DNA from: an uncultured Propionibacteriaceae bacterium
GTDB taxonomy: Bacteria > Actinomycetota > Actinomycetes > Propionibacteriales > Propionibacteriaceae
Length of the DNA: 7,953 nt
Direction: 5' to 3'
Assembly (NCBI GenBank): GCA_937859105.1
Contig: CALMAD010000434.1
Location: 1-7,953 of the forward strand
The position numbers and the translations under genes were made by a program. The notes beneath the pieces are model-generated. The model searched no databases, was not told the DNA's origin, and worked only from the letters and a program-made list of their open reading frames with translations. The first letter of the stretch is position 1. Every line of letters begins with the position of its first letter. This document shows, in pieces, positions 1 to 5,976 of the stretch.

Positions 1-214
1 GGTAGCGGCGCCCCCGGGACGCCGCCGCGAAGAACGCCTGGGCGTCGGCGTCCCGGCCCAGCTCGGACGCCCACGCGCCGAACGCGCCCGTCGCCGGCTC
101 GGCGACGGCGGCGGCCAACTGCTCGCCCTCGGCCCGGGCGGCGTCCGCGTCGAGCCCGGCGGACTCGGCGACGCGCGCGAGGGCGTCCAGGGCGGCGCGC
201 AGCGTGGTCGTCAT
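1..214 (-). CDS. Unrecognised protein, N-terminal 71 residues (3' end outside window)
   Basis: Reads leftwards from an ATG at 214-212 and runs off the left edge still open. The visible part begins MTTTLRAALDALARVAES and is Ala/Glu/Asp/Arg-rich with helical periodicity. It has a single Trp (in FGAWASELGRD, about residue 48), no cysteine, no signal peptide and no membrane segment. The start is well supported: a GGAGGG Shine-Dalgarno lies a few bases upstream, and the ATG overlaps the TGA of the upstream gene by one base (TGATG), so the two are probably translationally coupled. It is the third gene of the telA operon, so a shared role with TelA and the XpaC-like protein is plausible from position only. 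I do not recognise a family; the part that would identify it is outside the window. Confidence 0.7.
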   Translation of the reverse strand, partial: MTTTLRAALDALARVAESAGLDADAARAEGEQLAAAVAEPATGAFGAWASELGRDADAQAFFAAASRGRRY

Positions 215-762
215 CAGCCCTCCAGATCGAGCGGGTTGGTGCTGGCCGGACGCTGGCCGTCCAGCGTCGCCGGCCGCTGCCGATGGACGCCGAACCGCTC
301 GTCGAGGAACCGCCCGTGCGCGACGAGCGCCGTCGCGTCGTGACGGTTGATGGCGTCGTCCATGCGGGACATCGTGGCGGCGAGTAGGTCCAGCTGGTCG
401 ATGAGCAGCAGCAGCGAGCTCTTGCCGCCCTCCACCGGACGCGTGTCCGCCCAGTCCCGCGGCAGCCGCAGGTAGGCGTTCAGCGCCTCGGGCAGGTAGT
501 CGGTCGCGGTGGCGACGACGGTGTAGGCGTCCCGGCTCTCCACCCCGGACGCCGCGATCCGCGGCACGATCCGCCGCACCGTCGCGGTGATCCGGGCGAC
601 CCGGGAGGTCACGGGCGCCGGCGCCCGCCCTTGCGCGGCCATCCGCTCCGCCCTCTCCAGGGCGTCCGCGATGTCGCCGGCCGTGGGGGCGCGCGGGGGC
701 TCGGGGGCGGCGTCCTCCCGCTCGGGCGTTCCCGCCCCGGTCAGCCAGTCCCAGAACCCCAT
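214..762 (-). CDS. XpaC-like small protein encoded downstream of telA
   Basis: 182 residues starting MGFWDWLTG. Residues about 10-45 are Pro/Ala/Glu-rich and probably flexible. From about 50 onwards it is predicted helical. The segment YLPEALNAYLRLP (about 89-101), followed by a Leu-rich helix pair with the acidic stretch IDQLDLLAATMSRMDD, resembles the C-terminal pattern of XpaC-type proteins (named for 5-bromo-4-chloroindolyl phosphate hydrolysis in Bacillus). Genes of that family commonly sit next to telA homologues, as in xpaC-yaaN of Bacillus subtilis. Unlike Bacillus XpaC I see no clear membrane helices, so this would be a soluble, shortened relative. The ATG lies 7 bases after the telA stop with no good Shine-Dalgarno, which suggests translation coupled to telA; the compact MGFWDWL start supports this choice. 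The biochemical function of the family is unknown. Gene call secure, family assignment moderate. Confidence 0.75.
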   Translation of the reverse strand: MGFWDWLTGAGTPEREDAAPEPPRAPTAGDIADALERAERMAAQGRAPAPVTSRVARITATVRRIVPRIAASGVESRDAYTVVATATDYLPEALNAYLRLPRDWADTRPVEGGKSSLLLLIDQLDLLAATMSRMDDAINRHDATALVAHGRFLDERFGVHRQRPATLDGQRPASTNPLDLEG

Positions 763-769
763 CGCGACG

Positions 770-2014
770 TCATCGGTTCTTCGGCTCGGCCACGTCGAGG
801 GACGCGGCCTGCATGCGGGCCTCCGAGTTCGACACCCGGTCGAGGTACTCGCGGCTTTTCGCGACCTCGTTCTCCAGCGTCCCGATCGTGGCGCTCATGG
901 TGTTGAGCGCCTCCAGCTTGAAGGCGTCGATGGTGTCCATGGTGTCGTAGACGTTCGAGAACGCCTTCTGCAGGCTCTCCAACTGGATCGTCGAGCCGGC
1001 CGCCTGCTCCTGGATGCGCGCCGAATTGTCCTTCAGCATCTCCGACGTGCGCTCGATCATGCCGGACGTCGTCTCGTTCAGCGCCGTGATCTGGTCGAGC
1101 ACCAGCTTCTGGTTGCCGAGCGCCTGGCTCACGATGATCGCGGTGCGCAGCGCCGAGACCGTCGTCGTGGACGCCCGGTCGACGCCCTTGATGAGCTCGA
1201 TGTTGTTCTTGATGATGACGTCGATCGCCAGGTAGCCCTGGATGCTCACGGCCAGCTGGGTCAGCAGATCCTGATGCTTCTGCCGGACGTAGAACAGCAC
1301 GTCCTTCTCCATCGCCTCCGCCTTCGCGACGTCGGTGAGCTTCAACTCGGCGATGGACGCCGACACCCGCTGGTCGAGCTGCTCGGCGATGTAGATGTAC
1401 TGGTTGAGCCGGTTCATCGACGCCCACAGGTTCTGCTTTTCCATGTTGAGGGCGACGTTGTCGCGGGTCAGCTCGTCTTGCCCCTGGCGCAGCGCGTGCA
1501 GGATGCCGTTGAGGTGCGACTGCGAGCTTTGGTACTTGCGGAAGTAGTCGCGCACGTTCTTCCCGATCGGGATGAAGCCGAGCAACTTCCTCTGCGGCCC
1601 CGCCTGGCTCGGGTCGAGATCCTCGATCGTGCGGCGCAGGTCGAGCAGGGTCTCGCCGACCTTCGAGGCGTCCGACAGGCCGCCGCGCTCGACCTCGTTC
1701 ACCGGCGTCTCCAGCAGCTTGTTGGACGCCTCCGCCGCCTTGCGGATGTCGGCATCCCCCATCGACCGCACCGCGGACGCCTGCGCCTCGAACTCGGGGC
1801 TCTTGGCCTGCTCCGCGGTGAGGGCGGCCATGAAGGCGTCCACCTTCGCGTCCAGCCCCGGCTTCTGCTCGGCCGTGACCGGCGGGGCCATCTTCGGCGC
1901 CTGGGTCGCGACCACCGTCGCGGGCGGTTCGGGCGCCTCCAGCGTGAGGGACGCCCCCGGCGCCGCCGGAGGCGGCGTGAGCGGCTGGGGCTCGGGGGCT
2001 GCCTGGGACGTCAT
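770..2014 (-). CDS. telA: TelA/KlaA family toxic anion resistance protein
   Basis: 414 residues, close to the roughly 390-residue length of known TelA proteins. Residues 1-48 are Pro/Ala/Thr-rich and likely disordered. Most of the rest is long helix or coiled coil with family-typical stretches: a KLLGFIPIGKNVRDYFRKY block (143-161), SSQSHLNGILHALRQGQDEL (163-182), DNVALNMEKQNLW (185-197), YLAIDVIIKNNIELIKGVDR (261-280), and TTTVSALRTAIIVSQALGNQ with LDQITALNETTSGMI (283-320). No signal peptide or membrane span is visible, so it is probably cytoplasmic. Family members are linked to tellurite and other toxic-anion or envelope-stress resistance, but the mechanism is not established. The ATG at 2014-2012 is preceded by GGAAGGAAG at Shine-Dalgarno distance. 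A much longer open frame extends upstream across moeA on the opposite strand; that part is an antisense shadow. It heads a leftward operon with the XpaC-like gene 7 bp downstream and is divergent from moeA. Confidence 0.93.
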   Translation of the reverse strand: MTSQAAPEPQPLTPPPAAPGASLTLEAPEPPATVVATQAPKMAPPVTAEQKPGLDAKVDAFMAALTAEQAKSPEFEAQASAVRSMGDADIRKAAEASNKLLETPVNEVERGGLSDASKVGETLLDLRRTIEDLDPSQAGPQRKLLGFIPIGKNVRDYFRKYQSSQSHLNGILHALRQGQDELTRDNVALNMEKQNLWASMNRLNQYIYIAEQLDQRVSASIAELKLTDVAKAEAMEKDVLFYVRQKHQDLLTQLAVSIQGYLAIDVIIKNNIELIKGVDRASTTTVSALRTAIIVSQALGNQKLVLDQITALNETTSGMIERTSEMLKDNSARIQEQAAGSTIQLESLQKAFSNVYDTMDTIDAFKLEALNTMSATIGTLENEVAKSREYLDRVSNSEARMQAASLDVAEPKNR

Positions 2015-2030
2015 CGGCTTCCTTCCTTCC

Positions 2031-2044
2031 GCCGGTTGACCGGC
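2031..2044. repeat. Perfect inverted repeat in the telA-moeA divergent region
   Basis: GCCGGT-TG-ACCGGC: 6-bp arms separated by 2 bp. It lies 17 bp upstream of the telA start codon, beside its Shine-Dalgarno, and downstream of the candidate telA -10. Symmetry of this size suits either a dimeric repressor operator or a small RNA hairpin in the telA leader. It is short and G+C-rich, so chance is possible. Confidence 0.4.
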
Positions 2045-2052
2045 GCAGACAC

Positions 2053-2067
2053 GGGGCTCGCGGCCCC
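2053..2067. repeat. GGGGC/GCCCC hairpin in the telA leader
   Basis: GGGGC (2053-2057) and GCCCC (2063-2067) with a 5-base loop, directly downstream of the candidate telA -10 box. A second hairpin with the same GGGGC/GCCCC arms lies at 2134-2145 in the moeA leader. The arms are only 5 bp in a G+C-rich background, so this is suggestive at most. Confidence 0.25.
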
Positions 2068-2068
2068 A

Positions 2069-2074
2069 AATGTA
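2069..2074 (-). promoter_or_regulatory. Candidate telA -10 element
   Basis: Read on the minus strand the hexamer is TACATT, matching TAnnnT, about 55 bp upstream of the telA ATG. It is the most A+T-rich spot in this intergenic region. No good -35 is present; GGGACC 18 bp upstream is the nearest weak match. Assigned from sequence pattern and position only. Confidence 0.4.
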
Positions 2075-2124
2075 CTGGGTGAGCGCGACGCCGGTCCCCC
2101 GCCGCCTGCGTGGCGCGCCGGGCG

Positions 2125-2133
2125 TGCCATGCT
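2125..2133 (+). promoter_or_regulatory. Candidate moeA extended -10 element
   Basis: TGC-CATGCT: a TGn extension before CATGCT, which keeps A at -11 and T at -7. It lies about 28 bp before the moeA ATG. There is no convincing -35. The downstream inverted repeat GGGGC-GA-GCCCC (2134-2145) would fall at the start of the transcript. Weak, but it is the best candidate for the Moco operon promoter. Confidence 0.3.
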
Positions 2134-2161
2134 GGGGCGAGCCCCGACCCGAAGGAAGCCG

Positions 2162-3388
2162 ATGCCCGAGCCGCGCGTCACCCTGTCCGTCGAGCAGTAC
2201 CTGGCGGAGGTCTGCTCGCTCGTCCCGGCGGGCCCCCTCGGCGTGGAGACCGTCGCGCTGGCGGACGCCGCCGGGCGCGTCCTGGCCGACGGGATCGCCA
2301 GCCGCGGCCCGGTGCCCGCCTTCGACAACTCGGCGATGGACGGCTACGCGGTCCGCCGCGCCGACCTGGCCGAGGGCACCCGCCTGCGGGTGGTGGCCGA
2401 CGTCCCCGCCGGCTCCGACGCCGACCCCGACCTGCCGCCCGGCGCCGCGATCCGCATCATGACGGGCGCGCCGCTGCCGAGCGCGGCCGACGCGGTCGTG
2501 CCGATCGAGGCGACCGACGAGGGACGCCCCGTGGTCACGATCAACGCCGTGCCGGCTCCGGGCGCCCACATCCGGCGCGCCGGGGAGGACCGGGCGGCCG
2601 GCGACGTCGTCCTCGGCCCGGGCACGCGCCTCGGCCCCGCCGCCCTGACGTCCGTCGCGGGGGCCGGGCACGGGGAGATCGCGGTCGCCCGGCGTCCGCG
2701 GGTCGCGATCGCGGCGACGGGCGACGAGCTCGTCGCGCCGGGGTCCGACCTGCGCCGGGGCCAGATCTACGAATCCAACGCGCTCTACCTGGCGGCGGCC
2801 GCCGCCCGCGACGGCGCCGACGCGCGCCGCGCGGCCGCGCTCCCCGACGACCCGGACGCCTTCCGCGCGGCCCTCGCGGGGCTGGCCGCCGACGCCGACC
2901 TGGTCGTCCTGACGGGCGGGGTGAGCGTGGGCGACTACGACGTCGTCCGGATCGTGCTCGCCGAGGGCGAGTCCGCGTTCCGGCACGTGCAGATGCAGCC
3001 CGGCAAGCCGCAGGGCTGGGCGGTGCTCGCCGTGGGTGGCCGCCGCGTCCCCGTGCTGTGCCTGCCCGGCAACCCGCTCTCGACAATGGTGAGCTACGAG
3101 CTGTTCGTGCGGCCGGCCCTCGAGCGGATGCTCGCCCTCGCCCCCCGGCCGTGGAGCACCGCGATCGCCGGCGAGGGCTGGCCCTCGCCTCGCGGACGCC
3201 GGCAGTTCATCCCCGTCGCGCTCCGCACCGGCCCCGACGGACGCCTGCTGGCGAGGCCCGCGCACCGGCGCGGGTCGGCGTCCCACATGGTCACCGGGTT
3301 CGCCGCCGCGGACGCGCTGGCCGACGTGCCCGCCGAGACCGACCGCGTCGAGCCCGGCGTGATCCTGCCCGTGAGGAGCCTCGCATGA
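2162..3388 (+). CDS. moeA: Molybdopterin molybdenumtransferase MoeA
   Basis: 408 residues, the normal length for MoeA, which inserts molybdenum into adenylylated molybdopterin in the cytoplasm. Family signatures are present in order: FDNSAMDGYAV (54-64); RIMTGAPLP after the small beta domain; a MoCF-type fold with ATGDELV (about 185-191), TGGVSVGDYD (251-260) and QPGKPQGW (279-286); PGNPLSTMVSYELFVRPAL (302-320); then a C-terminal beta domain. The ATG has GAAGGA at good Shine-Dalgarno distance. The open frame extends far upstream, antisense to telA, but similarity starts here. It is first in the Moco operon; its stop overlaps the moaC start by 4 bases (ATGA). No separate mogA is present in the window, so adenylylation must be encoded elsewhere. 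Confidence 0.96.
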   Translation: MPEPRVTLSVEQYLAEVCSLVPAGPLGVETVALADAAGRVLADGIASRGPVPAFDNSAMDGYAVRRADLAEGTRLRVVADVPAGSDADPDLPPGAAIRIMTGAPLPSAADAVVPIEATDEGRPVVTINAVPAPGAHIRRAGEDRAAGDVVLGPGTRLGPAALTSVAGAGHGEIAVARRPRVAIAATGDELVAPGSDLRRGQIYESNALYLAAAAARDGADARRAAALPDDPDAFRAALAGLAADADLVVLTGGVSVGDYDVVRIVLAEGESAFRHVQMQPGKPQGWAVLAVGGRRVPVLCLPGNPLSTMVSYELFVRPALERMLALAPRPWSTAIAGEGWPSPRGRRQFIPVALRTGPDGRLLARPAHRRGSASHMVTGFAAADALADVPAETDRVEPGVILPVRSLA

Positions 3389-3858
3389 CCGAGTTCACCC
3401 ACCTGGACGCCTCCGGCGCCGCCCGCATGGTCGACGTCACCGCGAAGACGCCCACGGTCCGCGCGGCGACGGCGTCCGCGTTCGTCGCCTGCGCGCCGGC
3501 GACGGTCGCCGCCCTGCGCGACGGGGCCGTGCCGAAGGGCGACGTCCTCGCCGTGGCGCGCATCGCCGGCATCGCGGCCGCGAAGAAGACCCCCGAGCTG
3601 CTGCCGCTGGCGCACGTGATCGGCGTGCACGGGGCGTCCGTCGATCTGGAGATCGTCGACGACGGGGTGGCGATCACCGCGACCGTCCGGACGGCCGACC
3701 GCACCGGCGTCGAGATGGAGGCCCTCACCAGCGCGAGCGTGGCCGCGCTCGCCGTCATCGACATGGTCAAGGGTCGCGACCGCGGCGCCCACATCGCGCA
3801 CGTCCGGCTGGAGCGCAAGGAGGGCGGACGCTCCGGCACCTGGACCCGCGATGCCTGA
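3385..3858 (+). CDS. moaC: Cyclic pyranopterin monophosphate synthase MoaC
   Basis: 157 residues. MoaC converts the MoaA product (3',8-cyclo-7,8-dihydro-GTP) to cPMP. It aligns with E. coli MoaC without a gap through residue 77: FTHLDASGAARMVDVTAK at the start, catalytic Lys51 in KGDV, ARIAGIAAAKKT (58-69) and His77. Further on come TGVEMEALTSASVAAL (107-122) and DMVK (126-129), matching E. coli Asp128 and Lys131, so the catalytic set is complete. The usual LPLCHP motif reads LPLAHV here (Cys76 to Ala, Pro78 to Val). The ATG has GAGGAG six bases upstream and overlaps the moeA stop by 4 bases; its own stop overlaps the mobA start by 8 bases. Its partner MoaA is not in the window. Confidence 0.96.
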   Translation: MTEFTHLDASGAARMVDVTAKTPTVRAATASAFVACAPATVAALRDGAVPKGDVLAVARIAGIAAAKKTPELLPLAHVIGVHGASVDLEIVDDGVAITATVRTADRTGVEMEALTSASVAALAVIDMVKGRDRGAHIAHVRLERKEGGRSGTWTRDA

Positions 3859-4735
3859 CCCCGCGCCCCACGCCCCCGCCTTCGACGCGATCGTCGTCGC
3901 CGGCGGGCGCGGCTCGCGCCTCGGCGGGGTCGTCAAGGCCGACCTCGACCTCGGCTCCGGACGCCTGCTCGCCGGCGTCCTGGACGCCGCCCGCGCCGCC
4001 CGCACGCGCGTCGTCGTTGGCGACGTCGCCGTGCCGGACGGCGTCCTGCTCACCCGCGAGGACCCGCCGGGCGGGGGCCCGGCGTCCGGCGTCGTCGCGG
4101 GCCTGCGGGCGCTCGCCCGGCCCAGCCCCTGGACGCTGCTGCTGGCCGTCGACCTCCCGGACGCCCCCGCGGCCGTCGCGGAGCTGCTCGCCGCGGCGAT
4201 CCCGGCGGTGGCCGACGGCCTCTGCCTGCTCGACGAGGGCGGACGCCTCCAGTGGCTCCTCGGCCTCTACCGCACGGACGCCCTCGCCCGGGCGGCGGAC
4301 GCCGTCGGTACCGGCCACGACGTCTCGATGCGACGGCTGCTGAGCCCGCTGCGCCTGGAAGGCGTCCGCCCGCGCCGGGCCGACGTCGGCGACGTCGACA
4401 CGTGGGAGGATGTCTCCACCTGGCGGCGCCGGCTCGGCTCGCGTCCGGCCGCCCAACTCGCCGTCCCGTCCGAGGAGGCCCGCATGCCCCGCACCGAAGA
4501 CCGCAGCTCCTGGCGTCCCTTCATCGAGCGCGCGAGCGCCGCCGCGGGCGTCCACCCGGCCTCCGTCGACGAAGACCTGATCCTCGGGCTCACCGCCGAC
4601 ATCGCCCACCGCTCGGTGCGCCCGATGGCGCCCGTGGGGGCGTTTATCCTGGGGGTGGCCGCCGGCGGCCACCCGGACGCCGACGTCGCCGCCCTCGCCG
4701 ACCGCCTCCGGGCCAGCCTGCCGAAGGAGTCCTGA
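3851..4735 (+). CDS. mobA: MobA-like molybdenum cofactor nucleotidyltransferase fused to DUF6457
   Basis: 294 residues in two parts. Residues about 10-193 are a nucleotidyltransferase fold of the MobA type, which attaches a nucleotide (GMP in classical MobA) to Mo-molybdopterin: VVAGGRGSRLGG (16-26) with Lys29 as nucleotide-binding loop, GGGPASGVVAGL (74-85), metal-binding region AVDLPDAP (99-106, Asp101), and DVDTWEDV (181-188), the equivalent of the usual DxxTPEDL end motif. The typical Asp before the loop lysine (GGxDK) is Val here. Residues about 213-294 match the DUF6457 domain (WRPFIERASAAAGV, then PVGAFILGVAAGG), a small actinobacterial domain often encoded beside or fused to mobA. The linker (about 194-211) looks like translated intergenic sequence. 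The start overlaps moaC by 8 bases without a clear Shine-Dalgarno, so coupling is likely. GMP versus CMP specificity cannot be read from the sequence. Confidence 0.9.
   Translation: MPDPAPHAPAFDAIVVAGGRGSRLGGVVKADLDLGSGRLLAGVLDAARAARTRVVVGDVAVPDGVLLTREDPPGGGPASGVVAGLRALARPSPWTLLLAVDLPDAPAAVAELLAAAIPAVADGLCLLDEGGRLQWLLGLYRTDALARAADAVGTGHDVSMRRLLSPLRLEGVRPRRADVGDVDTWEDVSTWRRRLGSRPAAQLAVPSEEARMPRTEDRSSWRPFIERASAAAGVHPASVDEDLILGLTADIAHRSVRPMAPVGAFILGVAAGGHPDADVAALADRLRASLPKES
4473..4486 (+). promoter_or_regulatory. Internal ribosome-binding site and in-frame ATG before the DUF6457 domain
   Basis: AGGAGG at 4473-4478 lies five bases before an ATG at 4484-4486, in the mobA reading frame (Met212). 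This is better than the site at the mobA start itself. Initiation here would give an 83-residue free DUF6457 protein (4484-4735, starting MPRTEDRSSW). That is close to the length of stand-alone DUF6457 proteins as I remember them. No stop codon separates the two parts, so the full-length fusion should also be made. Confidence 0.65.
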
Positions 4736-4974
4736 TGCCCCACGTCCGCTATTTCGCCGCCGCGGCCGAGGCCGCGGGCACGTCCGCGGAGAACGTCGAC
4801 GCCGCGACACTCGGGGACCTGCTGGCCACGATGAAAAAAGCCCACGGGCCGCAGCTCGTCGGCGTCCTGCAGCGGTGTTCGGTGCTGATCAACGGCGCGA
4901 CTACGAGTGATCCCGCCGCGGCCGTCCCGAAGGACGCCACGGTCGACGTCCTGCCGCCGTTCGCGGGGGGCTGA
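4735..4974 (+). CDS. moaD: MoaD/ThiS family sulfur carrier (molybdopterin synthase small subunit)
   Basis: 79 residues with a ubiquitin-like beta-grasp pattern: HVRYFAAAAEAAG at the start, VLINGATTS in the middle and VDVLPPFAGG at the end. The C-terminal Gly-Gly is the site that is adenylylated by MoeB and converted to a thiocarboxylate, which then donates sulfur to cPMP in the MoaD-MoaE complex. The ATG overlaps the mobA stop by one base (TGATG) and has AAGGAG five bases upstream. Its operon position and the VLPPFAGG end favour MoaD over ThiS. The large subunit gene moaE does not follow it, so it must be elsewhere. Confidence 0.92.
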   Translation: MPHVRYFAAAAEAAGTSAENVDAATLGDLLATMKKAHGPQLVGVLQRCSVLINGATTSDPAAAVPKDATVDVLPPFAGG

Positions 4975-5017
4975 GCCTCTCCGGGCGATTCCCGAAACGT
5001 CCTCCGAGCGTGCCACC

Positions 5018-5938
5018 ATGGGCGTCATGACAAAAAAGCTCGGCCTCGTTACGGCTGATCCCGAGGTCCTCGGCGACGCACGCGATGAGGAGCTCCCTCT
5101 CCTCCTCGATGCGCTCGCAGCCGCGGGGGTCGAGGTCGACGCACCGATCTGGAACGACCCGAACGACTGGGCGGCCTACGACCTGCTGGTGATCCGGTCG
5201 CCGTGGGATTACGCGGAGCGTCCCGACGACTTCCTCGACTGGCTGAACGACGTGGGCCAGCAGGCCCGCATCCTCAACAACGCGGCCCTGATCCGGTGGA
5301 ACTACGACAAGCGCTACGCCGAAGACCTGGTGGCGCGCGGCGTCCCGTGCGTGCGCTCCGCGTTCTGCCGCACGGTCGACGAGGCGAAGGCCGCGCTGGC
5401 GTCCCACCGCCACCACAACGTCGTCGTGAAGCCGGCCATCTCCGCCGGCGTGCGCGACACCGGGCTGTACGCCGCCGACGACCCGCACGCGGTGGCGCTC
5501 GCCGAGTTGATCCTCTCCGACGGCAAGAACGTCATCGTGCAGCCGGCCGTCGGCACGGTGCACGAGTTGGGCGAGCTGTCGCTCATCTACTTCGCGGGCG
5601 AGTTCAGCCACGCGATCAAGCGCGGTGCGATCCTGAAGCAGGGCGGCGGGTTCAAGGAGGGGCACTTCTCGATGCCCGCCGAGCCGGCCACGGCGTCCGA
5701 CGAGATGCTCGGCATCGGCGAGACGGCCCTGCGCGCGATCGAGAAGGTGCAGCTGGATCACGGCATCGACGCCGCCTCGGCGACGCCGCTGTACGCGCGG
5801 TTCGACATCATCCGCTCCGACCATGGGCACGCCCTGGTGCTGGAGGCCGACGTCTTCGAGCCGCACCTCTACCTGTCGCACGCGCCCGGCGCGGTCGACC
5901 GGTTCGTCGGCGCGATCCTCGCCGAACTCAACCGCTGA
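5018..5938 (+). CDS. ATP-grasp enzyme, DcsG/RimK-like, substrate unknown
   Basis: 306 residues. The ATP-grasp order is clear: an N-terminal pre-ATP domain with WNDPNDWAAYDLLVIRSPWDY (45-65); RWNYDKRYAEDL (93-104) opening the ATP domain; VVVKPAISAGVRDTG (135-149) with Lys138 as probable ATP ligand; VIVQPAVGTVHELGELSLIYF (172-192) as hinge; FSHAIKRG (196-203); and a metal-binding end, YARFDIIR (259-266) and LEADVFEPHLYL (275-286). These motifs are those of DcsG, the ATP-grasp ligase that closes the ring in D-cycloserine biosynthesis, and of many uncharacterised actinobacterial relatives. No other cycloserine gene is present, so the substrate is open; such enzymes typically form amide or similar bonds via an acyl-phosphate. 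The start at 5018 (MGVMTKK) is chosen over 5027; neither has a strong Shine-Dalgarno. The gene lies 43 bp after moaD, possibly the same transcript. Confidence 0.88.
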   Translation: MGVMTKKLGLVTADPEVLGDARDEELPLLLDALAAAGVEVDAPIWNDPNDWAAYDLLVIRSPWDYAERPDDFLDWLNDVGQQARILNNAALIRWNYDKRYAEDLVARGVPCVRSAFCRTVDEAKAALASHRHHNVVVKPAISAGVRDTGLYAADDPHAVALAELILSDGKNVIVQPAVGTVHELGELSLIYFAGEFSHAIKRGAILKQGGGFKEGHFSMPAEPATASDEMLGIGETALRAIEKVQLDHGIDAASATPLYARFDIIRSDHGHALVLEADVFEPHLYLSHAPGAVDRFVGAILAELNR

Positions 5939-5950
5939 GCCCACCCCCGG

Positions 5951-5972
5951 CGGCCCCGCGCACCGCGGGCCG
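5951..5972. terminator. G+C-rich hairpin between convergent genes
   Basis: CGGCCCCGCG (5951-5960) pairs with CGCGGGCCG (5964-5972), giving nine G-C pairs with one bulged C and a three-base loop. It sits in the 38-bp gap between the convergent stops of the ATP-grasp gene (5938) and the regulator (5977), where a bidirectional terminator would be expected. There is no T tract on either side, so it would not be a classical intrinsic terminator. Confidence 0.45.
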
Positions 5973-5976
5973 TCGG

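Noticed and set aside
2015..2161. Molybdenum cofactor riboswitch upstream of moeA
   Set aside because: The leader is far too short after the likely promoter, and the conserved multi-stem structure of that RNA is not present.
2015..3286. Minus-strand open frame extending telA upstream across moeA
   Set aside because: telA has a strong ribosome-binding site at its ATG (2014), and the extension is the antisense of a clear moeA gene with no recognisable protein motif.
587..3388. A 933-codon open frame on the plus strand running through the telA region into moeA
   Set aside because: Only the last 408 codons (from 2162) match a protein family. The upstream part is antisense to telA and the XpaC-like gene and is Arg/Leu/Val-rich, low-complexity translation typical of G+C-rich antisense frames.
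4975..5017. Possible terminator or promoter between moaD and the ATP-grasp gene
   Set aside because: Only tiny stems (GGC-TGA-GCC; CGGG-CGATT-CCCG) and no -10-like hexamer, so I see nothing convincing in this 43-bp gap.
5018..5938. Cycloserine biosynthesis cluster
   Set aside because: Only a DcsG-like ATP-grasp gene is present; none of the other dcs genes are in the window.
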